Positions 34,945 to 43,361 of a DNA stretch of 64,000 bases are shown one piece after another (position 1 is the stretch's first letter; each line of letters begins with the position of its first letter). The stretch lies in contig PALT01000033.1 in NCBI GenBank assembly GCA_002706605.1, positions 310,001 to 374,000 of the forward strand, in the 5' to 3' direction. The position numbers and the translations under genes are program-made. The notes under the pieces are model-generated. The model saw nothing but the letters and a program-made list of their open reading frames with translations. It was not told the origin of the DNA and made no database searches. This DNA comes from Rhodovulum sp. GTDB lineage: Bacteria > Pseudomonadota > Alphaproteobacteria > Rhodobacterales > Rhodobacteraceae.

Positions 34945-36381
34945 GTGATGCGGATGCACCGTGAATTTTACATTGGTGGACAATGGGTTGCGCCCCATTC
35001 CGACCAAACGCATGTCGTGCTGGACCCCTCGACCGGTGCGCCATTTGCCACCGTATCGCTCGCTGATGCACAGGACGTGGATCGCGCCGTTGCCGCCGCG
35101 CGCGCCGCATGGCCCGATTGGGCCGCGACATCGCCACGTGCGCGCCGCGCCGTCCTGACCCGCATCGCCGAAGTTTATGAGACACGGCTCGAGGATCTCG
35201 CCCAAACCATCAGCCGCGAGGTCGGCGCGCCCATCGACCTTGCGCGCAAGCTGCACGCGCCCTCGGGCCTGCGGCACACGCGTGACTTCATCGCGGCGCT
35301 GGATGATTTCCCGTTCGAATTTCCGCTGCGCGCGGACACGCCCAACGACATGATCCTGCGTGACCCGATTGGCGTTGCCGCCATGATCACCCCGTGGAAC
35401 CGCCCCCTGAACCAGATCGCGCTCAAGGTCATTCCGGCGCTGGCGACGGGTTGCACCATGGTGCTGAAACCCTCGGAAATCGCGCCGATCTCTGCCATGA
35501 TGTTCGCGCAGATCCTGCATGATGCGGGCGTGCCGCCGGGGGTGTTCAACCTGATCAACGGCGACGGCGCTGGGGCGGGCACGACCCTCTCCGCCCATCC
35601 CGATGTCGATATGATTTCCTTCACCGGATCGACCCGCGCGGGCATCGCCATCTCGAAAAACGCCGCGGATACGGTCAAACGCGTGCAACTGGAACTGGGT
35701 GGCAAGGGCGCGAATATCGTCTTTGCCGACGCCGACCCCGATGCCGTCACCCGTGGCGTCCAACAGTGCTTTAAGAATAGCGGTCAGGCCTGTAACGCCC
35801 CCAGCCGCATGCTGGTCGAACGCGCCGCCTATGATGCTGCCGTGGATACCGCCCGCCTGATCGCCACGACCCTCACCACGGGGCCCGCGGACGCCCCCGG
35901 CAACCATATCGGCCCCGTGGTCGGTCGCGCGCAATACGACAAGGTCCGCCGCCTGATCCAGAGCGGCCTTGACCAAGGGGCCCGCCTGATCGCCGGGGGC
36001 CCCGACCGTCCCGCCACCCTGCCCGCAGGCGGGTTCTATATCCAACCAACGGTCTTTGCCGACGTGACCCCGGACATGGACATTGCCAAAACCGAAATCT
36101 TTGGCCCCGTCCTGTCGATCCTGCCCTTCGACACCGAAGATCAAGCGATCCAGATCGCCAACGACACGCCCTACGGCTTGACCAACTTCGTCCAAAGCCG
36201 CGACCGCGAAAAATGCCGCCGTGTTGCGCGCCAACTGCGCTCGGGCATGGTCGAACTGAATGGCACCACCCGCGCTGCCGGAACCCCTTTTGGTGGCATG
36301 CGCCACTCCGGCAACGGGCGCGAGGCCGGTATCTGGGGCCTTGATGCCTATTGCGAGATCAAGGCGATCAGCGGCTGGTAA
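34945..36381 (+). CDS. Aldehyde dehydrogenase family protein
   Basis: A 478-residue NAD(P)-dependent dehydrogenase. Seen are the ITPWNRPLNQIALKVIPALATGCTMVLKPSE cofactor region, FTGSTRAG, the catalytic Glu in VQLELGGKGANIVF (about 253) and catalytic Cys in KNSGQACNAPSRMLVE (about 278). Length fits the family. It diverges from the peroxiredoxin gene with 125 bases between. The substrate aldehyde cannot be told from sequence; betaine-, aromatic- and succinate-semialdehyde enzymes all share these motifs. Confidence 0.9.
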   Translation: MMRMHREFYIGGQWVAPHSDQTHVVLDPSTGAPFATVSLADAQDVDRAVAAARAAWPDWAATSPRARRAVLTRIAEVYETRLEDLAQTISREVGAPIDLARKLHAPSGLRHTRDFIAALDDFPFEFPLRADTPNDMILRDPIGVAAMITPWNRPLNQIALKVIPALATGCTMVLKPSEIAPISAMMFAQILHDAGVPPGVFNLINGDGAGAGTTLSAHPDVDMISFTGSTRAGIAISKNAADTVKRVQLELGGKGANIVFADADPDAVTRGVQQCFKNSGQACNAPSRMLVERAAYDAAVDTARLIATTLTTGPADAPGNHIGPVVGRAQYDKVRRLIQSGLDQGARLIAGGPDRPATLPAGGFYIQPTVFADVTPDMDIAKTEIFGPVLSILPFDTEDQAIQIANDTPYGLTNFVQSRDREKCRRVARQLRSGMVELNGTTRAAGTPFGGMRHSGNGREAGIWGLDAYCEIKAISGW

Positions 36382-36389
36382 ACCCTGCC

Positions 36390-36413
36390 CCTTTCATCTT
36401 GGCAAAAATACTC
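36390..36413. repeat. Fragment of a roseobacter-type intergenic repeat
   Basis: CCTTTCATCTTGGCAAAAAT with following ACTC resembles the end (reversed) of the GATATTTT-GCC-AA motif seen at 40110-40133, a short sequence that I have seen scattered between genes in this group. Recognition is from memory. Confidence 0.4.
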
Positions 36414-36444
36414 AATTCCACAGCGCCACAGACGCAACCCAAAC

Positions 36445-36476
36445 GAAAAGGGCCGCCCGTTTTCACGCGCGGCCCT
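36445..36476 (-). terminator. Terminator of purF
   Basis: AGGGCCGC (36449-36456) pairs with GCGGCCCT (36469-36476). On the minus strand TTTTCG follows the stem. Confidence 0.75.
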
Positions 36477-36496
36477 CTGAATTCGGTGTGCCCGAC

Positions 36497-37966
36497 TTAC
36501 TCTGCGGCTTTGGTCTGAAACCCTTTGGCGATCATGTCGGTCGGCGCCACGGGGTATTCCCCCGAGAAACAGGCGTCGCAATATTGCGGACAGCTGTTGT
36601 TGCGGCCCTCAGGGTGACCTGCGGCGCGATAAAGACCGTCCAGTGAGATAAACTTCAGGCTATCAACGCCTAGATGCTCGCGCATCTCTTCTTCGGACAT
36701 AAAGCTGGCCAACAGCTTTTCGCGCTCGGGCGTGTCGACGCCGTAGAAACACGGCCATGCGGTCGGCGGGCTGGCGATCCGGAAATGCACCTCGGCCGCA
36801 CCGGCGTCCAGGATCATTTCCTTGATCTTACGACTGGTCGTGCCGCGCACCACGCTGTCGTCAACCAGAACGACGCGCTTGCCCTCGATCAGGGCGCGGT
36901 TGACGTTCAGTTTCAGACGCACACCCATGTTGCGGATCTGCTCGGTCGGTTCGATGAAGGTCCGGCCCATATACTGGTTGCGGATGATGCCCATGCCATA
37001 GGGGATGCCGCTCTCGTGGCTGAACCCGATGGCGGCGGGGGTGCCGCTGTCCGGTACGGGGCAGACCAGATCGGCCTCAACCGGCGTTTCGCGGGCCAGT
37101 TCGATTCCGATCTGGCGACGCGTCTCATAGACCGAGCGCCCGCCAAGGATGCTATCGGGACGCGAGAAATAGACGTGTTCGAAAACACAGAAGCGCGAGG
37201 CTTTCTTGTCGAACGGATGAAAGCTCTCGATGCCTTTTTCCGCCGAGATCACGACCATCTCACCGGGATCCAGTTCGCGCACGAACTCGGCCCCGATGAT
37301 ATCAAGCGCGCAGGTCTCCGAGCTTAGAACCCAGCCGTCACCGGCCTTGCCCAGAACCAAGGGACGCACGCCCAACGGATCACGCACACCGATCAGTTTG
37401 GTGCGGGTCATAGCGACGACCGAAAACGCACCTTCGACACGGCGCAGGGCGTCTTTCATCCGCTCGGGGATGTTCCGTTGCAGCGAGCGCGCCATCAGAT
37501 GGATGATACATTCACTGTCGGACGAGGATTGAAAGATCGAACCGCGCTCAATCAGCTCACGGCGCAGGGCATCGGCATTGGTGATGTTGCCGTTATGGGC
37601 AATCGCCGCGCCGCCCATCGAAAACTCGCCAAAGAACGGCTGCACGTCGCGGATCGCGGTCTGCCCTTTCGACCCGGCGGTGGAATAGCGCACGTGCCCG
37701 ATGGCAAGACTGCCGGGCAGGGTTTCCATCAGGCTGGCTTTGGTGAAATTGTCGCGGACATAACCGAAACGACGCGCCGAGTTGAAACCGGCCTCGGGCG
37801 CGTAGGAGACGATCCCGCCCGCTTCTTGGCCGCGGTGTTGCAGGGCGTGTAGACCCAGTGCAACAAAGTTCGCCGCGTCTTTCAGGCCGATTGCGCCGAA
37901 TACGCCGCATTCTTCCTTCAGCTTGTCATCATCGAACGGGTGGGAGGGGGGCATCTCACGCATCAA
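36497..37966 (-). CDS. purF: Amidophosphoribosyltransferase
   Basis: A 489-residue enzyme for the first step of purine synthesis, PRPP plus glutamine to phosphoribosylamine. A short propeptide precedes the N-terminal nucleophile Cys in KEECGVFGAIG. The glutaminase domain contains HVRYSTAGS and AHNGNITNA; the phosphoribosyltransferase domain has the PRPP loop RVVLVDDSVVRGTTSRKI. The Cys residues of the iron-sulfur type appear late (NNSCPQYCDACFSGEYP). It lies downstream of cvpA, the classical order. Confidence 0.96.
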   Translation of the reverse strand: MMREMPPSHPFDDDKLKEECGVFGAIGLKDAANFVALGLHALQHRGQEAGGIVSYAPEAGFNSARRFGYVRDNFTKASLMETLPGSLAIGHVRYSTAGSKGQTAIRDVQPFFGEFSMGGAAIAHNGNITNADALRRELIERGSIFQSSSDSECIIHLMARSLQRNIPERMKDALRRVEGAFSVVAMTRTKLIGVRDPLGVRPLVLGKAGDGWVLSSETCALDIIGAEFVRELDPGEMVVISAEKGIESFHPFDKKASRFCVFEHVYFSRPDSILGGRSVYETRRQIGIELARETPVEADLVCPVPDSGTPAAIGFSHESGIPYGMGIIRNQYMGRTFIEPTEQIRNMGVRLKLNVNRALIEGKRVVLVDDSVVRGTTSRKIKEMILDAGAAEVHFRIASPPTAWPCFYGVDTPEREKLLASFMSEEEMREHLGVDSLKFISLDGLYRAAGHPEGRNNSCPQYCDACFSGEYPVAPTDMIAKGFQTKAAE

Positions 37967-38081
37967 AGCGGGGCTCCGATTCCAGTGGCAGGGGCAGTGT
38001 GGCCCCTACTTAGTGGCTTCGGGTCCCGGTGTCACGGATGGATCACCGGAACCGTCGCAAAAAATTCATATTGGCTACCGC

Positions 38082-38639
38082 TTATTCGGCGGCGACGCAT
38101 TCCCCAACGAGGTCTTCGAAACGCTCGGTGAACCAGTTCAGGGTCTCTTCGGGATCACGATCAGACAGTTGATCGGTCAGGCCTGCGAACACGGCGGCAG
38201 AACGGCTGTCGTCAACCATGGGGACCGGATCGCTGATCACCGTTTGGTAGACAAAGAAGGTCACGGTCACCAACAGAACCCCGCGCGCCACGCCGAACAG
38301 GAAGCCAAGACCCTGATCCAAGCCCCCAAGCGCCGAGCGCTGGATCATGCTGGAAAACAGCGGGGTAAAGAGCGACACGATCACCAGCGCCACGGCGAAC
38401 ACGGCGGCAAACGAGGCCAGAACCGAGATTTCGCAGCTATCGGCGATGATTTTGTCCAGAACCGGAATTTGGCGCACCAACGGCACACCGGCAGGGGCGA
38501 ACAAGAACGCCAGAAACGCGGCTGCAAACCAACCGGCAATCGCCATCGCCTCGCGCACAAAGCCGCGCGAATAGGCCAAGATCGCCGAAAGAATGATGAC
38601 GATGGCCACTGCCGCGTCGATTACCGTAAACCCGTCCAT
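38082..38639 (-). CDS. cvpA: CvpA family membrane protein
   Basis: A 185-residue membrane protein with four hydrophobic segments: FTVIDAAVAIVIILSAILAYSRGFVREAMAIAGWFAAAFLAFLFAP at the start and GGLDQGLGFLFGVARGVLLVTVTFFVY later, the CvpA pattern. In E. coli CvpA is tied to colicin V production and envelope stress and is next to purF, as here. The C-terminal cytoplasmic tail (about 135-185) is acidic. It is followed by purF after a 115-base gap. Confidence 0.88.
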   Translation of the reverse strand: MDGFTVIDAAVAIVIILSAILAYSRGFVREAMAIAGWFAAAFLAFLFAPAGVPLVRQIPVLDKIIADSCEISVLASFAAVFAVALVIVSLFTPLFSSMIQRSALGGLDQGLGFLFGVARGVLLVTVTFFVYQTVISDPVPMVDDSRSAAVFAGLTDQLSDRDPEETLNWFTERFEDLVGECVAAE

Positions 38640-38656
38640 CTATCGCTCCTGCGGGG

Positions 38657-40024
38657 CTAACCCGCCCCAAATACGTCCCCAACAAATGCGGTCAGGTCGG
38701 ACATTTTGCGTATATTCAACCCGGCGCTGCCCCCGACTTTGGATCCTGCGGCGGCAATTGCTGTTGAAAAACCAAGTTTTGCCGCTTCTTTCAACCTGTT
38801 TTCGGTCTGACCCACAGGACGCAGCGCGCCCGAGAGGCTAATTTCGCCGAAAACCACCGTATCCGCGGGCAGCGCGACGTCCTCGCGTGCGGATAACAAG
38901 GCGGATGCGACGGCTAGGTCGGCGGCGGGCTCTGTGACTTTCATGCCACCTGCCACGTTCAAAAAGACGTCAAGTCCGGCAAACGGGATGCCACAGCGCG
39001 CCTCAAGCACCGCCAGAATGGTCGACAGACGCCCCGAATCCAGTCCCACCACCGTGCGGCGCGGGTTGCTGAGGGGGCTGGGCGCGACGAGGGCCTGAAT
39101 TTCGGTCAGGACGGGGCGCGTGCCCTCAATCCCCGCAAAGACCACCGATCCGGGTGCGGGCTGGCCACGTTCGGACAGGAACAGGGCCGAGGGGTTCGCG
39201 ACCTCGCTCAGGCCCGATCCGGTCATCTCGAACACGCCGATTTCGTCTGCGGGGCCAAAGCGGTTTTTGACCGCGCGCAGAATGCGGAATTGATGGCCGC
39301 GTTCGCCCTCGAAATAGAGAACCGTATCGACCATGTGTTCGACGACGCGCGGGCCTGCGATCTGGCCCTCTTTGGTGACGTGGCCGACAAGGATCACCGC
39401 GATGCCCGTGCGTTTGGCAAAGGTCACTAGTTCATGCGCAGCGGCGCGGACCTGACTGACCGACCCCGGCGCGCTATCGACGGTATCAAGCCACATGGTC
39501 TGTATCGAATCGATGATGGCGAGTGCCGGTTGCTCGGCCTCAAGCGTGGTCAGGATGTCGCGCAGGTTCGTTTCGGCGGCCAGTTTTACCGGCGCGTTCG
39601 ACAGGCCCAGACGTTCGGCGCGCATGCGGACCTGTGCGCTGGCCTCTTCGCCCGAGATATAGACGCACGGCACGCCCGCACCGGCGAATTTCGCTGCCGC
39701 CTGCAACAACAGGGTGGATTTCCCGATGCCCGGATCGCCCCCGACCAACAGGGCCGAGGCAGGCACCAACCCGCCACCCAATACGCGGTCCAACTCGCCC
39801 ACACCGCATTCATGGCGGGGCGGCGGGGCCTCGGGCGTGGCAAGGTCCTGAAGTGCGATCTTGCTGCCACGCGCCCCGCCCAGCGACTGCTTGGACGGAC
39901 CCGCGGCCAGCGGTTTTTCCTCGGTGATGGAATTCCATGCGCCACAGGCGTCACAGCGCCCCGCCCATTTCTTGTGGGCGGCGCCGCATTCCGCGCAAAC
40001 GAATGATGTCACTGGTTTAGCCAT
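38657..40024 (-). CDS. radA: DNA repair protein RadA
   Basis: A 455-residue branch-migration ATPase of recombination repair. The zinc finger CAECGAAHKKWAGRCDACGAW (residues about 9-29), Walker A VGGDPGIGKSTLL, the RadA motif KNRFGP and the C-terminal Lon-protease-like domain (LDVFLNVAGGMKVTEPAADLAVASALLSA) are all present. ATG 40024 is chosen because the zinc finger starts nine codons later. It lies 17 bases upstream of cvpA, giving a radA-cvpA-purF unit. Confidence 0.95.
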   Translation of the reverse strand: MAKPVTSFVCAECGAAHKKWAGRCDACGAWNSITEEKPLAAGPSKQSLGGARGSKIALQDLATPEAPPPRHECGVGELDRVLGGGLVPASALLVGGDPGIGKSTLLLQAAAKFAGAGVPCVYISGEEASAQVRMRAERLGLSNAPVKLAAETNLRDILTTLEAEQPALAIIDSIQTMWLDTVDSAPGSVSQVRAAAHELVTFAKRTGIAVILVGHVTKEGQIAGPRVVEHMVDTVLYFEGERGHQFRILRAVKNRFGPADEIGVFEMTGSGLSEVANPSALFLSERGQPAPGSVVFAGIEGTRPVLTEIQALVAPSPLSNPRRTVVGLDSGRLSTILAVLEARCGIPFAGLDVFLNVAGGMKVTEPAADLAVASALLSAREDVALPADTVVFGEISLSGALRPVGQTENRLKEAAKLGFSTAIAAAGSKVGGSAGLNIRKMSDLTAFVGDVFGAG

Positions 40025-40065
40025 GGTGCGTTGATGGCCGAGGGTCCGTGCAGATGCAAGATGTT

Positions 40066-40138
40066 TGCGTCTTGGGGGCTCTGCCCCCGGATCTCGGTGG
40101 CCCGAGATCCTCCCCCGGGATATTTTGCCCAAAGCAAA
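40066..40138. repeat. Intergenic palindromic repeat of the roseobacter type
   Basis: Contains GGGGGCTCTGCCCCC (40074-40088), then GGATCTCGG paired with CCGAGATCC (40089-40110), then TCCCCCGGGATATTTTGCCC. The combination of these palindromes and CCCGGGATATTT is a repeated intergenic unit in many Rhodobacterales genomes, to my knowledge. It sits between radA and the pqiA-like operon end. Confidence 0.6.
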
Positions 40139-40145
40139 CAAGACA

Positions 40146-40171
40146 CGCCCCGCCCATTTCGGCGCGGGGCG
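40146..40171 (-). terminator. Hairpin downstream of the pqiA-like operon
   Basis: CGCCCCGC (40146-40153) pairs with GCGGGGCG (40164-40171). On the minus strand TGTCTTGTTT follows, a weak T-rich tail. Confidence 0.55.
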
Positions 40172-40275
40172 TTCTGCTTTGGACGGTCATCGGCGTCCCC
40201 GCCTGTACCGTATGGGCAGAATCGCACCAAATGGTTTTGCTTTGGTTAAAATATCCTGGCCGAAGGCAGACCGCA

Positions 40276-40746
40276 TTAGCGGTCTTGCGGGATGGTCGTC
40301 AGGCTAACGGCGAGGGACACCAGAACACAGCCCGAAAACAGATAGAGCCCCCAAGCGGTTGAGATGGACCCGACGCCGATGCCCTTACCCGCGATGATAT
40401 AGAGCGCGATCAGGAACACATCCGCCATCGACAGGCGCGCGGCGTGGATCAGATAGGGTTTGAACCGCGCGGGCAGCTTGCCGAACTGATAGGCGGTCAG
40501 GGCCACGGTTTTCCCATAGGGCAACACGACCGCAAACAGGGTCACAACGGCGGCCAGAAAGATGTCTTCGCCCCAGAGCTCTAGCAGACCCGACAGGATC
40601 GATATTTCCGTGCCGCCAAAGAACGGGATCAGTTTCGCGCGCAACAGGGGCGCGGCCCATGCAATCGGGAACAGAACCAACAGGGCCATGTTCACCGCGC
40701 GCAGCACCCTATCGCACCGCCGCAATCGGGCCTGTGGCGCGGCCAT
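40276..40746 (-). CDS. Paraquat-inducible protein A-like membrane protein
   Basis: A 156-residue membrane protein with four hydrophobic segments: VNMALLVLFPIAWAAPLLRAKLIPFFGGTEISILSGLLELWGEDIFLAAVVTLFAVVLPYGKTVALTAYQF, then RLSMADVFLIALYIIAGKGIGVGSISTAWGLYLFSGCVLVSLAVSLTT. This is one half of a PqiA module, with the conserved L-x-x-WsMaDVF pattern. ATG 40746 overlaps the end of the Mla-type ATPase by 38 bases; an ATG 27 bases further upstream is possible. It is encoded with MlaE/MlaF-type genes, so a role in envelope lipid transport is plausible. Confidence 0.8.
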   Translation of the reverse strand: MAAPQARLRRCDRVLRAVNMALLVLFPIAWAAPLLRAKLIPFFGGTEISILSGLLELWGEDIFLAAVVTLFAVVLPYGKTVALTAYQFGKLPARFKPYLIHAARLSMADVFLIALYIIAGKGIGVGSISTAWGLYLFSGCVLVSLAVSLTTIPQDR

Positions 40747-41455
40747 GGATGAACTGATCGACGTAGGGATCACCGCTCTGGTCCAGATCGGCGATGGGGC
40801 CGGTCCATTTGATCACGCCCTCATGCAGCATCGCCACATTGTCCGAAATCGCGCGCACGGACGACATGTCATGGGTGATCGTCATCGCGGTCGCACCCAT
40901 CTCGGTCACGATTTCGCGGATCAGATCGTTGATGACCCCCGCCATGATCGGGTCAAGGCCGGTGGTCGGCTCGTCAAAGAAAATCACCTGCGGATCGGTG
41001 GCGATGGCGCGGGCAAGGCCCACACGTTTCTGCATCCCGCCCGATAGTTCGGCAGGAAACAGGTTCGCCACATCCGGAGTCAGGCCCACGCGGCGCAGCT
41101 TTTCAATCGCGATCTCGCGCGCCTCGGCCTTTGGGCGTTTCAGGTTGCCACGCAGCAGGCGAAAGGCGACGTTTTGCCAGATCGGCAGGCTGTCGAACAG
41201 GGCGGCACCTTGGAACAGCATGCCAAAGCGCTCCAGAAACGCCTCGCGCCCATCGTCGGTCATCGGGGCGCCGTTGATGCGGACCTCGCCCTGATCCGGT
41301 GTCACAAGCCCAAGGATACATTTCAACGTCACGGATTTCCCCGTGCCCGAACCGCCGATGATCACCGTACTGGTGCCCGTCGGCACGGTCAGGTTTACGC
41401 CACGCAACACGTGCTTCGATCCGAATGATTTATGGATGTCGGTCAGTTCAATCAT
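40709..41455 (-). CDS. mlaF: Mla-type phospholipid ABC transporter ATPase
   Basis: A 248-residue ATPase: MIELTDIHKSFGSKHVLRGVNLTVPTGTSTVIIGGSGTGKSVTLK with Walker A GGSGTGKSV, signature LSGGMQKRVGLARAIA, Walker B VIFFDEPTTGLDP and switch His in ITHDM, all MlaF-like. ATG 41455 overlaps the permease gene by four bases. It would power movement of phospholipids between inner and outer membrane with the MlaE-type permease. The substrate-binding MlaD partner is not in this window. Confidence 0.88.
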   Translation of the reverse strand: MIELTDIHKSFGSKHVLRGVNLTVPTGTSTVIIGGSGTGKSVTLKCILGLVTPDQGEVRINGAPMTDDGREAFLERFGMLFQGAALFDSLPIWQNVAFRLLRGNLKRPKAEAREIAIEKLRRVGLTPDVANLFPAELSGGMQKRVGLARAIATDPQVIFFDEPTTGLDPIMAGVINDLIREIVTEMGATAMTITHDMSSVRAISDNVAMLHEGVIKWTGPIADLDQSGDPYVDQFIHGRATGPIAAVR

Positions 41456-42234
41456 GCCGCAAAGAACACCTCGGTCAGGACATAGTTCGCGGCAAGGATC
41501 AGAACCGATGCCGCAACCACCGCCGATTTGGTGGCGCGCCCGACGCCTTGGGCGCCGCGGCCCGAGTTCATGCCGTAATAGCATCCCGTCAACGCGATCA
41601 GGAAGCCGAACACCGCCCCTTTGACCAAGCCCGATCCGACGTCCCAGAATTCAAGATAGGTGACCGTGTTCTGCAGGTAGGTTGAGGCGTTGAACCCCAA
41701 CTTGCCCGTGCCGACCAGATAGCCGCCAAAGATTCCGATGATGTCCCCGACGGCCACCAGAACCGGCACGGTCAGGGTCGCGGCCAGAACGCGCGGCGCG
41801 GTCAGGTATCGCATCGGGTCGGTGGACAGGGTGACAAGGGCGTCGATCTGTTCCGTGACTTTCATCGTGCCGATTTCGGCGGCCACAGAACTGGCCACCC
41901 GCGCGGCGACCATCAAACCGCCAAGCACGGGGCCAAGTTCGCGCACCATACCGATGGCAACGATCGAGGGTACGACCGATTCCGCCTGAAATCGGCTGCC
42001 GCCGGCATAAATTTGCAGGGCCAATGCCGCGCCGGTGAACAGCGCGGTCAGGCCGACGACAGGCAGGCTAAAATACCCGATGGTCAGCAGCGCGTGCCAG
42101 AATTCGCGCACATAAAACGGCGGGGTGAAAATCGCGGCGACGGCACGGATCATGAACAGGGCGGCGCGCCCGATGGACGCCATGCTGCCCAATGTGACGC
42201 GGCCAATCCCGCCAAGCGTGCGGGCGACGGCCAT
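41452..42234 (-). CDS. mlaE: Mla-type phospholipid ABC transporter permease
   Basis: A 260-residue MlaE-family permease with five hydrophobic segments. Signature stretches are SLPVVGLTALFTGAALALQIY, ELGPVLGGLMVAARVASSVAAEIGTMKVTEQIDALVTLSTDPMRYLTAPRVLA and GSGLVKGAVFGFLIALTGCYYGMNSGRGAQGVGRATKSAVV. ATG 42234 shares one base with the stop of alr. Forms a unit with mlaF and the PqiA-like gene. Confidence 0.9.
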   Translation of the reverse strand: MAVARTLGGIGRVTLGSMASIGRAALFMIRAVAAIFTPPFYVREFWHALLTIGYFSLPVVGLTALFTGAALALQIYAGGSRFQAESVVPSIVAIGMVRELGPVLGGLMVAARVASSVAAEIGTMKVTEQIDALVTLSTDPMRYLTAPRVLAATLTVPVLVAVGDIIGIFGGYLVGTGKLGFNASTYLQNTVTYLEFWDVGSGLVKGAVFGFLIALTGCYYGMNSGRGAQGVGRATKSAVVAASVLILAANYVLTEVFFAA

Positions 42235-43283
42235 TACGCCGCCCCTTGGCAATAGCGGCGCGAGTATCGCCCGCCAAGCGAGGTCAGGATTTCATACCCG
42301 ATGGTGCCGGCGGCGTCGGCGACGGTATCCACGGTCTGTTCATCGCACAGCAGGAACAGCGATTTGGGAACGGTGTTCAAATCGGTGATGTCGACCGTGA
42401 TTAGGTCCATCGAGACCCGCCCGACAAGGGGGCAGGCGACGCCGTCGTGGTACATGTTGATGTTGTTGCTCATCGCGCGGATGACGCCATCGGCATAGCC
42501 TGCGGCGACGGTGGCAATGGTGCGCTGATGCTCGGTCGTCCATGTCTTGCCATAGCCGACGAATTCACCCGGCTCGACCACGCGGGTCTGGATCACGGGA
42601 AAGGACAGATGCGCAACGGGGCGCGCGTCGGCAAAGGGCAGGCCGCCATACATGCCAACCCCCGGACGAGTCACGTCGAAATGGTAATCAGGGCCCAGCA
42701 AGATGCCGCCCGTCGCACTGAGGGACCGTGGCACGCCAACGCCGTCGGTCATTGCACGGAACATGTCCAGTTGCGCACGGTTCGCGGGATCTTCGGGATC
42801 ATCGGCACAGGCAAGGTGGCTCATGATCAAGCGCGGACCGGCGGTGAGGGCGATGTCGGCAACGGCGGCCCATTCTGCGGGTTCCATCCCCAGACGGTTC
42901 ATTCCGCTGTCCAACTGAATGCCGAACGGTTTGCCTGGCAGGGCCTCAAAATGGCGGGTCAGCTGTTCCAGCGAGTTCAGCATCGGCGTCAGGCCCAGAT
43001 CGCCGATCATATCCGTGTCACCGGCCATATGCCCGCCAAACACACAGATTTCCGGCCCTTCGCCCAGCTCTTGGCGCAGGGCCGCGCCCTCTTCGGCGGC
43101 GGCGACAAAGAACTTGCGCGCCCCCGCTTGGGCCAGCGCACGCGCAACGCGTCCCGCCCCAAGGCCATAGCCGTTCGCCTTGACCACGGCACCGGTTTCC
43201 ACCGACGCGCCCGAGGCCGCATCCAACGCACGCCAGTTGGCCACCAGCGCATCGAGATCAATTTTCAGATGTCCTGTTCCCAT
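42234..43283 (-). CDS. alr: Alanine racemase
   Basis: A 349-residue PLP enzyme interconverting L- and D-alanine for peptidoglycan. The PLP lysine lies in [14 protein letters not shown] (about residue 33), the catalytic Tyr region in [22 protein letters not shown], and [14 protein letters not shown] near the C-terminus is family-typical. It is slightly shorter than many (about 360). One-base overlap with mlaE suggests co-transcription. A 78-base gap separates it from dnaB upstream. Confidence 0.94.
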   Translation of the reverse strand: MGTGHLKIDLDALVANWRALDAASGASVETGAVVKANGYGLGAGRVARALAQAGARKFFVAAAEEGAALRQELGEGPEICVFGGHMAGDTDMIGDLGLTPMLNSLEQLTRHFEALPGKPFGIQLDSGMNRLGMEPAEWAAVADIALTAGPRLIMSHLACADDPEDPANRAQLDMFRAMTDGVGVPRSLSATGGILLGPDYHFDVTRPGVGMYGGLPFADARPVAHLSFPVIQTRVVEPGEFVGYGKTWTTEHQRTIATVAAGYADGVIRAMSNNINMYHDGVACPLVGRVSMDLITVDITDLNTVPKSLFLLCDEQTVDTVADAAGTIGYEILTSLGGRYSRRYCQGAA

Positions 43284-43361
43284 GGCGTTGGTTTGAACAG
43301 CCCCCGTTCGCAGGTCAAGTGGGAAAAACCGCGCCCCCGTGGTGAGGGGGTGCGGGCGGGA

